In this document: positions 1 through 5,800 of the stretch, in pieces
How positions within the stretch are numbered: position 1 is the stretch's first letter
Layout: every line of letters begins with the position of its first letter
Assembly: GCA_026225435.1 (NCBI GenBank)
Contig: JAMFST010001368.1
Coordinates: 1-5,800, forward strand
DNA from: Labilithrix luteola
GTDB taxonomy: Bacteria; Myxococcota_A; Polyangia; Polyangiales; Polyangiaceae
Reading direction: 5' to 3'
Length of the DNA stretch: 5,800 nt
Notes under the pieces: model-generated
The model's input: only the letters and a program-made list of their open reading frames with translations
What the model was told of the DNA's origin: nothing
The model's database searches: none
Position numbers and translations under genes: made by a program

Positions 1-2314
1 GGGTCGCCGAGGTGAAGCCGCCGGGGGCAGGCGCGGCCTCGAGATCGTCGAGCGCCATCGCGTACGCTTCGGCGTTGTCACCGCCCGCGGCCGACTCCGA
101 GTCGTCGAGCTCCGCCATCCGCTCGAGCAGCAGCGGGTGGTTCGGGTGGCGGGCGAGCTGGTCGTGGAGGATGGTGCGCGCGTCGGCGTACAGACCGCGC
201 GAGGCGAAGAAGTCGGCCTCCTCGAGCGCGTCCTCGAGCACTTCGGGGCTCTGCGACGTCGGGCCGGGCGCCGGGAAGGCCGTGTTGGCCGTGTGCGCGC
301 TCGCGTCCGGGACCTCGGTCCCCTCGTGCGCGTCCGCGCCGTGCGTGAAGGTGCTGTACTCGGTGCGGTCGCCGTACGCCGCCTGCTCGCCGGTGGTCTG
401 GTCGAGCGGGAAGCTGGGGAGCGGCGCCTCGCTGAGGAACGGATCGTCGACCGCGTCGAAGGCGCCGGTGACCGGCCGCCCCGTGACCCGTCGCTGCTGA
501 TCGTAGCGCTGCGAGACGTCGCGCGGGCCCATCTCCTCGAGGTCGTAGGAGGGGAGGGCGCCGTGGCTCGGATCCGACTGCGGCTCGCCGTAGTCCTCGA
601 TGCCCTCGGGGATCTGGATGGCGTCGGTGGTGTCACCGACCATCTCCACCTGCTCGTCCTCCTCCGGCGCCAGCTCGTAGCCGAGCTCGTGGAGCATCTC
701 GAGGGCGCGCGGGTGATGCGGATCGAGCGCGAGGACGTCCTGGAGCACGCGCGCGGCGCTGTCGCCGTCGAGCGCATCGACGTAGAGCGCGGCCAGGCGG
801 AGCCCCACGTCGATCGACTGGTCCTCCTGGCGCGCCTCGTACAGCACCTGCCGCAGCGTCTCGTACAGCTCGAGGCTGCGCGGATCGAGCTCGATGCCGC
901 CGCGGAGCGTGTCGATGGCTTTCTTGTACAGGCGCACGCGGCGGAACGAGGCCGCGTCGGCGAGGATCTGGGCGATGCGCGCCGCCGTCCCCGGCGAGGG
1001 GGGCGGCACCGACGGGACGCCGCCGTACTGGTGCCCGTCGAGGTCGTGGTGCTGCGGCTGCCGGCGGGCGTGGGCGAGGTCGTGCTCGTCCTGCTGACGC
1101 TGCTCCTCTTCGAGCTGCTGCGCCTGCAGATCCTCGGCATCCTCGTAGGACTCGAGCTCCTCCAGCTCCTCCGGCGGCACGCTGGCGTAGGAGACCTCGT
1201 TGACCTCCGGCGCGGACATGGTCGGCGCGCGCATCGGCGGCGGCTGGTGCTGCGGTTGCTGGCCCGTCTGCGCCGGGCCGAAGGGACCCGGGACGTTCAT
1301 GGTCGCCGTCGGCATGGCGCGCGGCGGCGGCGCGGGCGGCGGTGCCTGGCGCGGCTCGAAGCCGACCGGCGCCGTGTTGGCGTGCAGGTTCGCCGACGCG
1401 GCCATGCGCACGACCGTCTCGTCGTTCGGCGCCTGCTGCCGCAGACGGTTCACGATGCTCGTGAAGAGCGCCGTGTCGCCCGAGTCACGGGCGATGCGGG
1501 CCATCTCCTTCTGGACCTCGATGGCCTTGCTGGCCTGACCGATGGCGAAGAAGGCGTGCGCGAGCAGCTGCAGCGTGTCGAGGTTCTTCGGATCGGCCTG
1601 GAAGCAGATCTGGAGCTTCGCCAGCGCCTGCATCCCGTCGTTCGGCTGCCCGCGCGACAGGTACAGCTCGGCCGCCTTGCGCGCCTTCTCCGGATCGAGC
1701 CGGTGATGGAGCAGGCGCTCGTAGACCTTGATGGCGTCGTCGCGGCGACCGAGGTTCACCAGGAGGCCGGCGGCGAGGTTGAACTCCTCGACCGCGCCCT
1801 CGATGTCCTGCCCGCGCGAGAGCGCCTCGGCGAGACGCAGGTGGGGGAGCGGGTTGGTCGGATCGAGCTCGACGACCTTGCGGAAGGTCTCGATCGCCTC
1901 GCGATCTTTCCCCTGCCGCTGCAGCTTGGTGGCGACCTCGTCGAGGGCGGCGAGCGCGTCGCTGACCAGGCCGAGCTGCTGGTACAGCTCCGCCAGCTTG
2001 GGGGCGATGTGCCCGTAGCGGTCCTCGAGCTGGGGGACGTGCTTGGCGATGAGCTCGCGGATCTGCTTGTAGACCGCGATCGCCTTGAGGGCGAAGCCCT
2101 GGGCCGCGTAGAACTTGCCGACCTTCTCGTAGGTTGCAACGGCGTCGGCGTACGCCTCCATCTTCGACTGGAGGTCGCCTACCTTCAGCAGGATCCGTGC
2201 GTCGTTCGGATCCTCCTGGATGATCTTTTGATACTCGAAGAGCGCCTTGTCGTACTTCTTCTTCTCGTAGAACTTCTGGGCGGCTTCGAGCACCTTTTCG
2301 CGGTTGATCGCCAC
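1..2314 (-). CDS. Large multi-cluster tetratricopeptide (TPR) repeat protein, C-terminus beyond the left edge
   Basis: The reading frame is open from GTG 2314 to base 1 (771 codons, no stop), so the 3' end lies outside the window. GTG 2314 is the first start codon after an in-frame TGA at 2423-2425; no clear Shine-Dalgarno is visible. The protein opens VAINREKVLEAAQKFYEKKK with no signal peptide or membrane segment, so it should be cytoplasmic. TPR-like helical pairs fill about residues 1-300, with YDKALFEYQKIIQEDPND (21-38) and DREAIETFRKVVELDPTNP (137-155) as clear units. A Pro/Gln-rich linker follows (about 320-370), then an acidic, Gln-rich, possibly coiled-coil stretch (380-415). A second TPR cluster spans about 443-545, with KKAIDTLRGGIELDPRS. 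An acidic, probably disordered region (546-690) precedes a third repeat at about 691-738. TPR proteins are protein-interaction scaffolds; the partner here is unknown. The gene lies downstream of the HemJ-like gene on the same strand with a 100-bp gap. Coding sequence is certain, TPR nature very likely, specific role unassigned. Confidence 0.93.
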   Translation of the reverse strand, partial: MAINREKVLEAAQKFYEKKKYDKALFEYQKIIQEDPNDARILLKVGDLQSKMEAYADAVATYEKVGKFYAAQGFALKAIAVYKQIRELIAKHVPQLEDRYGHIAPKLAELYQQLGLVSDALAALDEVATKLQRQGKDREAIETFRKVVELDPTNPLPHLRLAEALSRGQDIEGAVEEFNLAAGLLVNLGRRDDAIKVYERLLHHRLDPEKARKAAELYLSRGQPNDGMQALAKLQICFQADPKNLDTLQLLAHAFFAIGQASKAIEVQKEMARIARDSGDTALFTSIVNRLRQQAPNDETVVRMAASANLHANTAPVGFEPRQAPPPAPPPRAMPTATMNVPGPFGPAQTGQQPQHQPPPMRAPTMSAPEVNEVSYASVPPEELEELESYEDAEDLQAQQLEEEQRQQDEHDLAHARRQPQHHDLDGHQYGGVPSVPPPSPGTAARIAQILADAASFRRVRLYKKAIDTLRGGIELDPRSLELYETLRQVLYEARQEDQSIDVGLRLAALYVDALDGDSAARVLQDVLALDPHHPRALEMLHELGYELAPEEDEQVEMVGDTTDAIQIPEGIEDYGEPQSDPSHGALPSYDLEEMGPRDVSQRYDQQRRVTGRPVTGAFDAVDDPFLSEAPLPSFPLDQTTGEQAAYGDRTEYSTFTHGADAHEGTEVPDASAHTANTAFPAPGPTSQSPEVLEDALEEADFFASRGLYADARTILHDQLARHPNHPLLLERMAELDDSESAAGGDNAEAYAMALDDLEAAPAPGGFTSAT

Positions 2315-2355
2315 GGACGTTGTTGGCTCGAGGTTCGAAAGGTGGACGACGGATC

Positions 2356-2375
2356 GGGCGGGGGCGGCGGCGGCG
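2356..2375 (+). repeat. GGC-rich microrepeat with weak G-quadruplex potential, upstream of the TPR gene
   Basis: In the 100-bp gap between the HemJ-like stop and the TPR start, the plus strand carries GGG-C-GGGGG followed by four GGC-type triplets. This could form a two-tetrad quadruplex on the template strand of the TPR gene; the TPR transcript itself would be C-rich here. It begins about 40 bases upstream of the GTG start. Short G/C runs are common at this base composition, so function is uncertain. The rest of the gap shows no terminator hairpin with a T-run and no recognisable promoter. Confidence 0.4.
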
Positions 2376-2414
2376 AGTTGCGGAGGTGCTCGGGAGACGC
2401 ACTGTGAGCCGCTC

Positions 2415-2876
2415 TCAGGACATCATCGTCCGGAGCACGGTCACGAAGGCGACCGCGAGAACGGCGCAAACGAGGAACGCAAGCGTGAGGTTAGCGCCAA
2501 CCGCGTCCGGTTGCCTACTGCTCGACAGTTTCTCACCCGCCCCCCCGCCCAGGGCTGCGGTCTGCCGCCGAGCCCGAGCGCCCAGAACATGGGTGAGCCC
2601 GATGGCGATGAGCGCCACGAACAGCTTCCCGTGCATCCAGTGCTGGTGCATGTAGTGCCCGAAATCCATCAGCAACATGCCGAGGCCGAAGACGATGGCC
2701 ACCAGCTGAGCGGGGTTCACGATGCGCAGATAGAGCCAGCGCGCCTGCTCCGGTGCGCGACCAAGAAGGAATCCGACGGCCATCGTGCTGCCGATCCAGA
2801 CGAGGTTGCCGCTCACGTGAAGCCAGAGAAACCAGGGAAACAGGGCCATCCGCAGGAGACTGTAGGCCAAATGCAC
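2415..2876 (-). CDS. HemJ/CopD-like four-helix integral membrane protein
   Basis: The 153-residue protein starts at GTG 2876, the first start after an in-frame TGA at 2895-2897; ATG 2849 (residue 10) is an alternative that would keep helix 1. Four membrane helices are visible at about 12-34, 50-70, 83-99 and 129-149. The pattern matches the HemJ (UPF0093) and CopD-like group: LHVSGNLVWIG in helix 1 with His20, a WLYLRIVNPAQLVAIVFGL segment in helix 2, and WMHGKL with His82 and Lys84 opening helix 3. HemJ is the membrane protoporphyrinogen IX oxidase of haem synthesis, and the histidines are candidate haem or substrate contacts. A Gly-rich, charged loop (about 100-128) separates helices 3 and 4 and is encoded by a striking G-run. 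The family call rests on motif spacing and topology. True HemJ activity versus a generic CopD-like protein cannot be settled here, so I give no symbol. It diverges from tldD across 68 bp. Confidence 0.8.
   Translation of the reverse strand: MHLAYSLLRMALFPWFLWLHVSGNLVWIGSTMAVGFLLGRAPEQARWLYLRIVNPAQLVAIVFGLGMLLMDFGHYMHQHWMHGKLFVALIAIGLTHVLGARARRQTAALGGGAGEKLSSSRQPDAVGANLTLAFLVCAVLAVAFVTVLRTMMS
2536..2550 (-). other. Short-loop G-quadruplex motif inside the HemJ-like coding sequence
   Basis: Read on the minus (coding) strand this is GGGCGGGGGGGCGGG, which satisfies G3-N1-G3-N1-G3-N1-G3, the pattern of the most stable quadruplexes. It encodes part of the Gly-rich loop between helices 3 and 4 of the HemJ-like protein and would be present in the mRNA. 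It contains a 7-base G homopolymer (2540-2546). Motif presence is seen directly; folding is inferred. Confidence 0.6.
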
Positions 2877-2944
2877 CGTTCTCGTTCGCCGTCTTCACGC
2901 TCGATGCTGACGTGACCGTTCCCAGGGCTTAGCCTGTGGCCTGA
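2877..2944. promoter_or_regulatory. Divergent intergenic region between the HemJ-like gene and tldD
   Basis: These 68 bases separate two divergent starts and must hold, or lie next to, promoters for both directions unless transcription begins inside the genes. I see no convincing sigma-70 -35/-10 pair on either strand and no strong Shine-Dalgarno before tldD ATG 2945, whose preceding codon is an in-frame TGA (2942-2944). The region is less G-rich than its flanks. The role is inferred from gene orientation only. Confidence 0.45.
2923..2936. repeat. Small imperfect palindrome just upstream of tldD
   Basis: CAGGGCTTAGCCTG has matching CAGG/CCTG ends, or alternatively GGCT-T-AGCC arms around a single centre base. 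It ends 8 bases before the tldD ATG. It could be half of an operator or cover the ribosome-binding area, but a palindrome this short is expected by chance fairly often. Confidence 0.25.
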
Positions 2945-4453
2945 ATGGCCAACACGTCCGTCGCCTCTCCGCCCGGCTTCTCGTCCCCTTCGGGCACCCG
3001 GTCCTCCCTCTATCGCGCTCCGTTCTCCCCCCACGCGTCGTCCGAAGCGGGCGCCTCGGAGATCGACGCGAAGATGGCCGAGAAGCTGCTCGGCATCGCG
3101 CTGTCCAAGGGGGGCGACTACGCCGACCTCTTCTTCGAGTACCGCGCCGCCGGCGGGTTCGTCTTCGATGAGGGCATCCTCAAGAGCGCCTCGCGCGGGG
3201 TCTCGATGGGGCTCGGCGTGCGCGTGCAGAAGGACGACGCCACCGGGTACGCCTACGTCGAGCAGCTCGACTGGGACTCGATGAAGCGCGCGGCCGAGAC
3301 CGCTGCGCAGATCGCCACCGGCGGCGGCGCCAAGCTGCCCGTCGCGGCCAAGGCGATCACCCTTCCGCGCCGCTACGAGCTCGACAAGGTGACGCTCGAC
3401 GTCCCCGGCCTCGAGAAGCGCGAGCTGCTCCGCCGCGCCAACGAGGCGGCGCACGCCTTCGACAAGCGCATCATCAAGGTGGAGACGAGCCTCTCGGAGG
3501 AGATCCGCGAGATCCTCATGTTCACCAGCGACGGTCGCTCGGCGCACGACGTCCAGCCGCTCCTCCGCTTCGGCATCCGCGCCGTCGCCGAGGACGGCGC
3601 CAAGCGCCAGGACGGATCCTCCGGCGGCGGCGGTCGCACCACGCTCGGCTACTTCGAGGGCAAGACGCCGGAGTGGCACGCCGAGCAGGCCGCCGCGCAG
3701 GCCATCCGGATGCTCGACGCCGTCGAAGCGCCCGCCGGCACCATGGAGGTCGTCCTCGCCCCCGGCGACAGCGGCATCCTCCTTCACGAAGCGGTCGGTC
3801 ACGGCCTCGAGGCGGACTTCAACCGCAAGGGGACCAGCAACTACACCGGCCAGATGAACAAGCAGGTCGCCAGCGACCTGTGCACCGTCATCGACGACCC
3901 CTCGCTCCTCCAGTCGCGCGGCTCGATCAACGTCGACGACGAGGGCTACGAGCCGCGCCACTCCACGCTCATCGAGAAGGGGAAGCTGTCGGCCTACCTG
4001 CACGACCGCATGAGCGCCAACCACTTCGGCATCAGCCCGACCGGCAACGGCCGCCGCGAGAGCTTCGCCTGCGCCCCCATGCCGCGCATGAGCAACACCA
4101 TCCTCACCGCCGGCCCCCACGACCCGACGGAGATCCTCAAGAGCGTCAAGAAGGGCATCTACGCCAAGAAGTTCGGTGGCGGGCAGGTCGACATCTCCAA
4201 CGGCGACTTCGTCTTCAACCTCACCGAGAGCTACCTGGTCGAGGACGGCAAGATCACCGCGCCGCTCAAGGGGGTGAACCTCATCGGCAACGGGCCGGAG
4301 ATCATGCGCAAGGTCGTCATGCTCGGCAACGACGTGGAGATCTCCGACGGCATCTGGACCTGCGGCAAGGACGGGCAGAGCGTGCCGGTCGGCGTCGGCT
4401 GCCCCACCATCAAGATCAGCGCCATCACCGTGGGTGGCACCAAGATCGGGTGA
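2945..4453 (+). CDS. tldD: TldD, zinc metallopeptidase subunit (TldD/PmbA family)
   Basis: The 502-residue protein is close to the 481 of E. coli TldD. The catalytic metal site is clear: HEAVGHGLEADFNRKG carries His281, Glu282 and His286 of the HExxxH motif, and Cys473 in CGKDGQSVPVGVG fits the third zinc ligand. Other family blocks are SGGGGR (226-231), TGNGRRES (366-373) and FGGGQVDI. In known systems TldD pairs with TldE (PmbA) as a heterodimeric cytoplasmic protease that removes leader peptides (microcin B17) and degrades unfolded peptides such as the antitoxin CcdA; TldD carries the active site. No tldE/pmbA lies in this window. ATG 2945 directly follows an in-frame TGA, so it is the most upstream possible start. 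It gives an odd Ser/Pro-rich N-terminal stretch of about 35 residues not seen in E. coli TldD; ATG 3074 (residue 44) is an alternative start. The stop overlaps the next gene's start by four bases. Confidence 0.96.
   Translation: MANTSVASPPGFSSPSGTRSSLYRAPFSPHASSEAGASEIDAKMAEKLLGIALSKGGDYADLFFEYRAAGGFVFDEGILKSASRGVSMGLGVRVQKDDATGYAYVEQLDWDSMKRAAETAAQIATGGGAKLPVAAKAITLPRRYELDKVTLDVPGLEKRELLRRANEAAHAFDKRIIKVETSLSEEIREILMFTSDGRSAHDVQPLLRFGIRAVAEDGAKRQDGSSGGGGRTTLGYFEGKTPEWHAEQAAAQAIRMLDAVEAPAGTMEVVLAPGDSGILLHEAVGHGLEADFNRKGTSNYTGQMNKQVASDLCTVIDDPSLLQSRGSINVDDEGYEPRHSTLIEKGKLSAYLHDRMSANHFGISPTGNGRRESFACAPMPRMSNTILTAGPHDPTEILKSVKKGIYAKKFGGGQVDISNGDFVFNLTESYLVEDGKITAPLKGVNLIGNGPEIMRKVVMLGNDVEISDGIWTCGKDGQSVPVGVGCPTIKISAITVGGTKIG
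4450..4453 (+). promoter_or_regulatory. GTGA overlap: start of the regulator on the stop of tldD
   Basis: GTG (4450-4452) overlaps the tldD TGA (4451-4453). The nearest purine-rich stretch, GGGTGG at 4432-4437, is a weak and distant ribosome-binding site, so translation by re-initiation after tldD is likely. This arrangement also fixes the start of the regulator. Confidence 0.75.
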
Positions 4454-5229
4454 GCACGCCGCGGAGAGTCTCACGCATCGCCAGCTTCGTGCTCGTGGTC
4501 GGTCATCGCGAGGCGGAAGGTGATCCGTGGTCCATCGAACGTGAGGGTGGTTCGGCGCAGCTGCTGCGTCAGCTCGGTGCCGAGGTGGACACGCGCGGCA
4601 TCTGGGACGTGGAGGAGAGCTCGCACGACGAGGACGTGACCGGCGCGGGCGGTGGCGGTTCGGCGGTGCAGCGGCAGCTCCGCGCGGTGATCCTGGAGGT
4701 GGGCGAGCGCCCGGACATCGCCGTGGGGGCGTTGCGTCACCTGCGGCGGCACGTGCCGCTCGAGCACGCGCCGGTCATCGTGGCCATCAGCGACCGGCAG
4801 ATCGCGCGGCTCGATCCGTCGAGCGGCTTCGACGATTTTCTCGTCCTGCCCTGTCGCGCCGAGGAGCTCTATGCGCGCATCCGGGCGCTCGAGTGGCGGC
4901 GCAGCGAGTTCGCCAACGAGGAGCGCTCCAAGGTCGGCGGCTTGCTCGTCGATCGCGTCGCCCACGAGGTCACCGTCGACGGCCGCTCGATCACGCTCAC
5001 GGCGAAGGAGTTCGCGCTGGTGTCGTTCCTCGCGGCGCACCGCGGGCGCGTCTTCTCCCGCGAGGCGTTGCTCGCGCGCGTGTGGGGGCGTGGCTACAGC
5101 GGCGGACCGCGCACCGTCGACATCCACGTGCGCCGCCTGCGCGCCAAGATCGGCGATGCGCTCCCGCTCGAGACGATGCGCGGCGCCGGCTACAAGATGC
5201 GCGCGCCGGAAGCGGGCGAAGGCTCGTGA
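4450..5229 (+). CDS. OmpR/PhoB-type winged-helix regulator with a degenerate receiver domain
   Basis: The protein has 259 residues. The C-terminal half (about 160-252) is a standard OmpR-type DNA-binding domain: LTAKEFALVSFL, SREALLARVWG, and the recognition helix region RTVDIHVRRLRAKIG, ending RGAGYKM. The N-terminal half has the outline of a receiver: a first strand FVLVVG (13-18), AVILEVGERPD (79-89), APVIVAIS (107-114) and FDDFLVLPCRAEELYARIRAL (127-147). The active-site residues do not fit. No acidic pair follows strand 1, the expected Asp is Glu83, the Thr/Ser position appears to be Ile113, and the Lys before the Pro is Leu133. About 63 residues separate strands 1 and 3 instead of the usual 40 or so, including an acidic/Gly-rich insert (53-71). 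It therefore probably acts independently of phosphorylation, or senses another signal. No histidine kinase is adjacent. The frame stays open upstream inside tldD, but protein similarity begins only after GTG 4450. Targets are unknown. Confidence 0.92.
   Translation: MSTPRRVSRIASFVLVVGHREAEGDPWSIEREGGSAQLLRQLGAEVDTRGIWDVEESSHDEDVTGAGGGGSAVQRQLRAVILEVGERPDIAVGALRHLRRHVPLEHAPVIVAISDRQIARLDPSSGFDDFLVLPCRAEELYARIRALEWRRSEFANEERSKVGGLLVDRVAHEVTVDGRSITLTAKEFALVSFLAAHRGRVFSREALLARVWGRGYSGGPRTVDIHVRRLRAKIGDALPLETMRGAGYKMRAPEAGEGS
5218..5229 (+). promoter_or_regulatory. Ribosome-binding site and GTGA overlap before pdxA
   Basis: GAAGG at 5218-5222 lies 3 bases before GTG 5226, and that GTG overlaps the regulator's TGA stop (5227-5229). 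The purine run is a plausible but tightly spaced Shine-Dalgarno. The overlap repeats the arrangement at 4450-4453, indicating coupled translation of all three genes. Confidence 0.65.
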
Positions 5230-5800
5230 CGGCGACGACGTCGAAGGCGCGCGGCGCGCTGGTGCGGCTGGCGCCGCGAACCCCGTCGGTGGTGCGTCTG
5301 GCGCTCTCGGTCGGCTGTCCGTCGGGCATCGGCCCCGAAGTCGCGGTGCGTGCGGCAGCCACGGCCGGTCCGCGCGAGCGCATCTTGCTGGTGGGCGATC
5401 TCGCCAACCTGCGCGCCGCAGCCAACGCCACCGGCGTCGAGCCGTCGCGCCTCGTTCGCATCGACGATCCCGCGCTCGCCTGGGACATGCCGTCGCTCTC
5501 GCTCCCGGTGCTCCAGCCGGGACCGAGCTTGCTGAAGGCGGACCGCACGCCGGGCAAACCGACGCCGAAGGGCGGCGCGGCGCAGCTCGCGTGGATCGAC
5601 GCCGCCTGCGATCTCGTGTCGTCGGGGCAGGCCGACGCGCTCGTCACCGGTCCCGCGAACAAGGAGTCGGTCGCCAGCTCCGGGGCGCCGGGGGCCGCCG
5701 AGTTCCTCGGGCACACCGAGCACCTGCAGCGCCGCCTGGATGCACCCGAGGTGGTCATGGCCTTCGCCGCGCGCGAGCTGACGACGGCGCTCGTCACCAC
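5226..5800 (+). CDS. pdxA: PdxA, 4-hydroxythreonine-4-phosphate dehydrogenase, C-terminus beyond the right edge
   Basis: The frame is open from GTG 5226 to the window end: 191 codons of a protein normally about 330 long. PdxA oxidises 4-phosphohydroxy-L-threonine with NAD(P)+; the product condenses with deoxyxylulose phosphate through PdxJ to give pyridoxine phosphate, the vitamin B6 precursor. Family landmarks are GCPSGIGPEVA (30-40; usually GDPAGIGPE), LLVGDLANL (54-62), the substrate-binding block VTGPANKE (140-147), and FLGHTEHL (160-167), where His163 matches the metal-binding His of the family GHTE motif. VVMAFAARELTTALVTT then follows, where relatives have VVMMLATEELRVALATT. The Cys31-Pro-Ser replacement of the usual Asp/Glu-Pro-Ala is unusual. 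About 22 residues precede the first strand, so a later GTG (5262, 5289 or 5292) is possible, but the four-base overlap with the regulator favours 5226. The remaining two metal ligands lie beyond the window and cannot be checked. Confidence 0.93.
   Translation, partial: MTATTSKARGALVRLAPRTPSVVRLALSVGCPSGIGPEVAVRAAATAGPRERILLVGDLANLRAAANATGVEPSRLVRIDDPALAWDMPSLSLPVLQPGPSLLKADRTPGKPTPKGGAAQLAWIDAACDLVSSGQADALVTGPANKESVASSGAPGAAEFLGHTEHLQRRLDAPEVVMAFAARELTTALVT

Noticed and set aside
1485..2402. A 305-codon minus-strand frame overlapping the TPR gene
   Set aside because: It is on the same strand but in a shifted frame. Its Arg/Pro-rich product is a frame shadow, and the neighbouring frame from GTG 2314 contains the TPR motifs.
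137..2407. A 756-codon open frame on the plus strand
   Set aside because: It is the antisense shadow of the TPR gene. The minus strand gives clear TPR repeats and helical composition, while this frame gives Arg/Val/Leu-rich low-complexity protein with no family features; long antisense frames are expected at this GC content.
2315..2414. Transcription terminator between the HemJ-like gene and the TPR gene
   Set aside because: No stem-loop followed by a T-run is visible on the minus strand; the two genes may be co-transcribed.
3673..4449. A possible 259-residue N-terminal extension of the regulator inside tldD
   Set aside because: The frame is open, but the translated part is Arg/His/Pro-rich shadow sequence of tldD. 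Recognisable receiver-like sequence starts only after GTG 4450, which forms the GTGA overlap.
2813..4474. A 553-codon open frame on the minus strand opposite tldD
   Set aside because: TldD on the plus strand has intact catalytic motifs; the antisense product is Asp/Val/Ala/Leu-rich with no recognisable domain.
4997..5800. A long minus-strand frame opposite the regulator and pdxA
   Set aside because: It overlaps two well-supported plus-strand genes and translates to Arg/Ser/Ala-rich sequence without domains.

Overview
This GC-rich window carries three features typical of a deltaproteobacterial-type genome, most likely Myxococcota: almost every codon ends in G or C, GTG starts are frequent, and there is a very large multi-cluster TPR protein with Pro/Gln-rich linkers. 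The lineage is inferred from style and protein flavour; no marker gene proves it. The window is gene-dense. No stretch over 300 bases lacks a gene, and I see no tRNA, rRNA, CRISPR array, insertion sequence or phage gene.

Layout. The left half is on the minus strand. A HemJ/CopD-like four-helix membrane protein (2415-2876) is followed 100 bp downstream by a long TPR protein that starts at 2314 and runs off the left edge (771 codons visible). The right half is on the plus strand, diverging across a 68-bp gap. It holds tldD (2945-4453), an OmpR-type winged-helix regulator with a degenerate receiver domain (4450-5229), and pdxA (5226 to beyond the right edge). The last three genes are joined by two identical 4-base GTGA start/stop overlaps, so they form a tight operon that is probably translationally coupled.

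How they may work together. TldD is one half of the TldD/TldE (PmbA) zinc peptidase, which trims peptides such as RiPP precursors or antitoxins. PdxA makes a precursor of pyridoxal phosphate. The regulator between them keeps a normal DNA-binding domain but appears to have lost the phospho-acceptor Asp (Glu instead), the acidic pocket and the conserved Lys, so it probably works without a histidine kinase. Its targets cannot be read from the window. The HemJ-like protein suggests haem/porphyrin chemistry at the membrane, and the TPR protein looks like a cytoplasmic scaffold.

The most interesting points are the pseudo-receiver regulator embedded in a peptidase/vitamin B6 operon, a short-loop G-quadruplex motif inside the HemJ-like coding sequence, and the three-cluster TPR scaffold. 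I found no convincing undescribed defence or mobile system.
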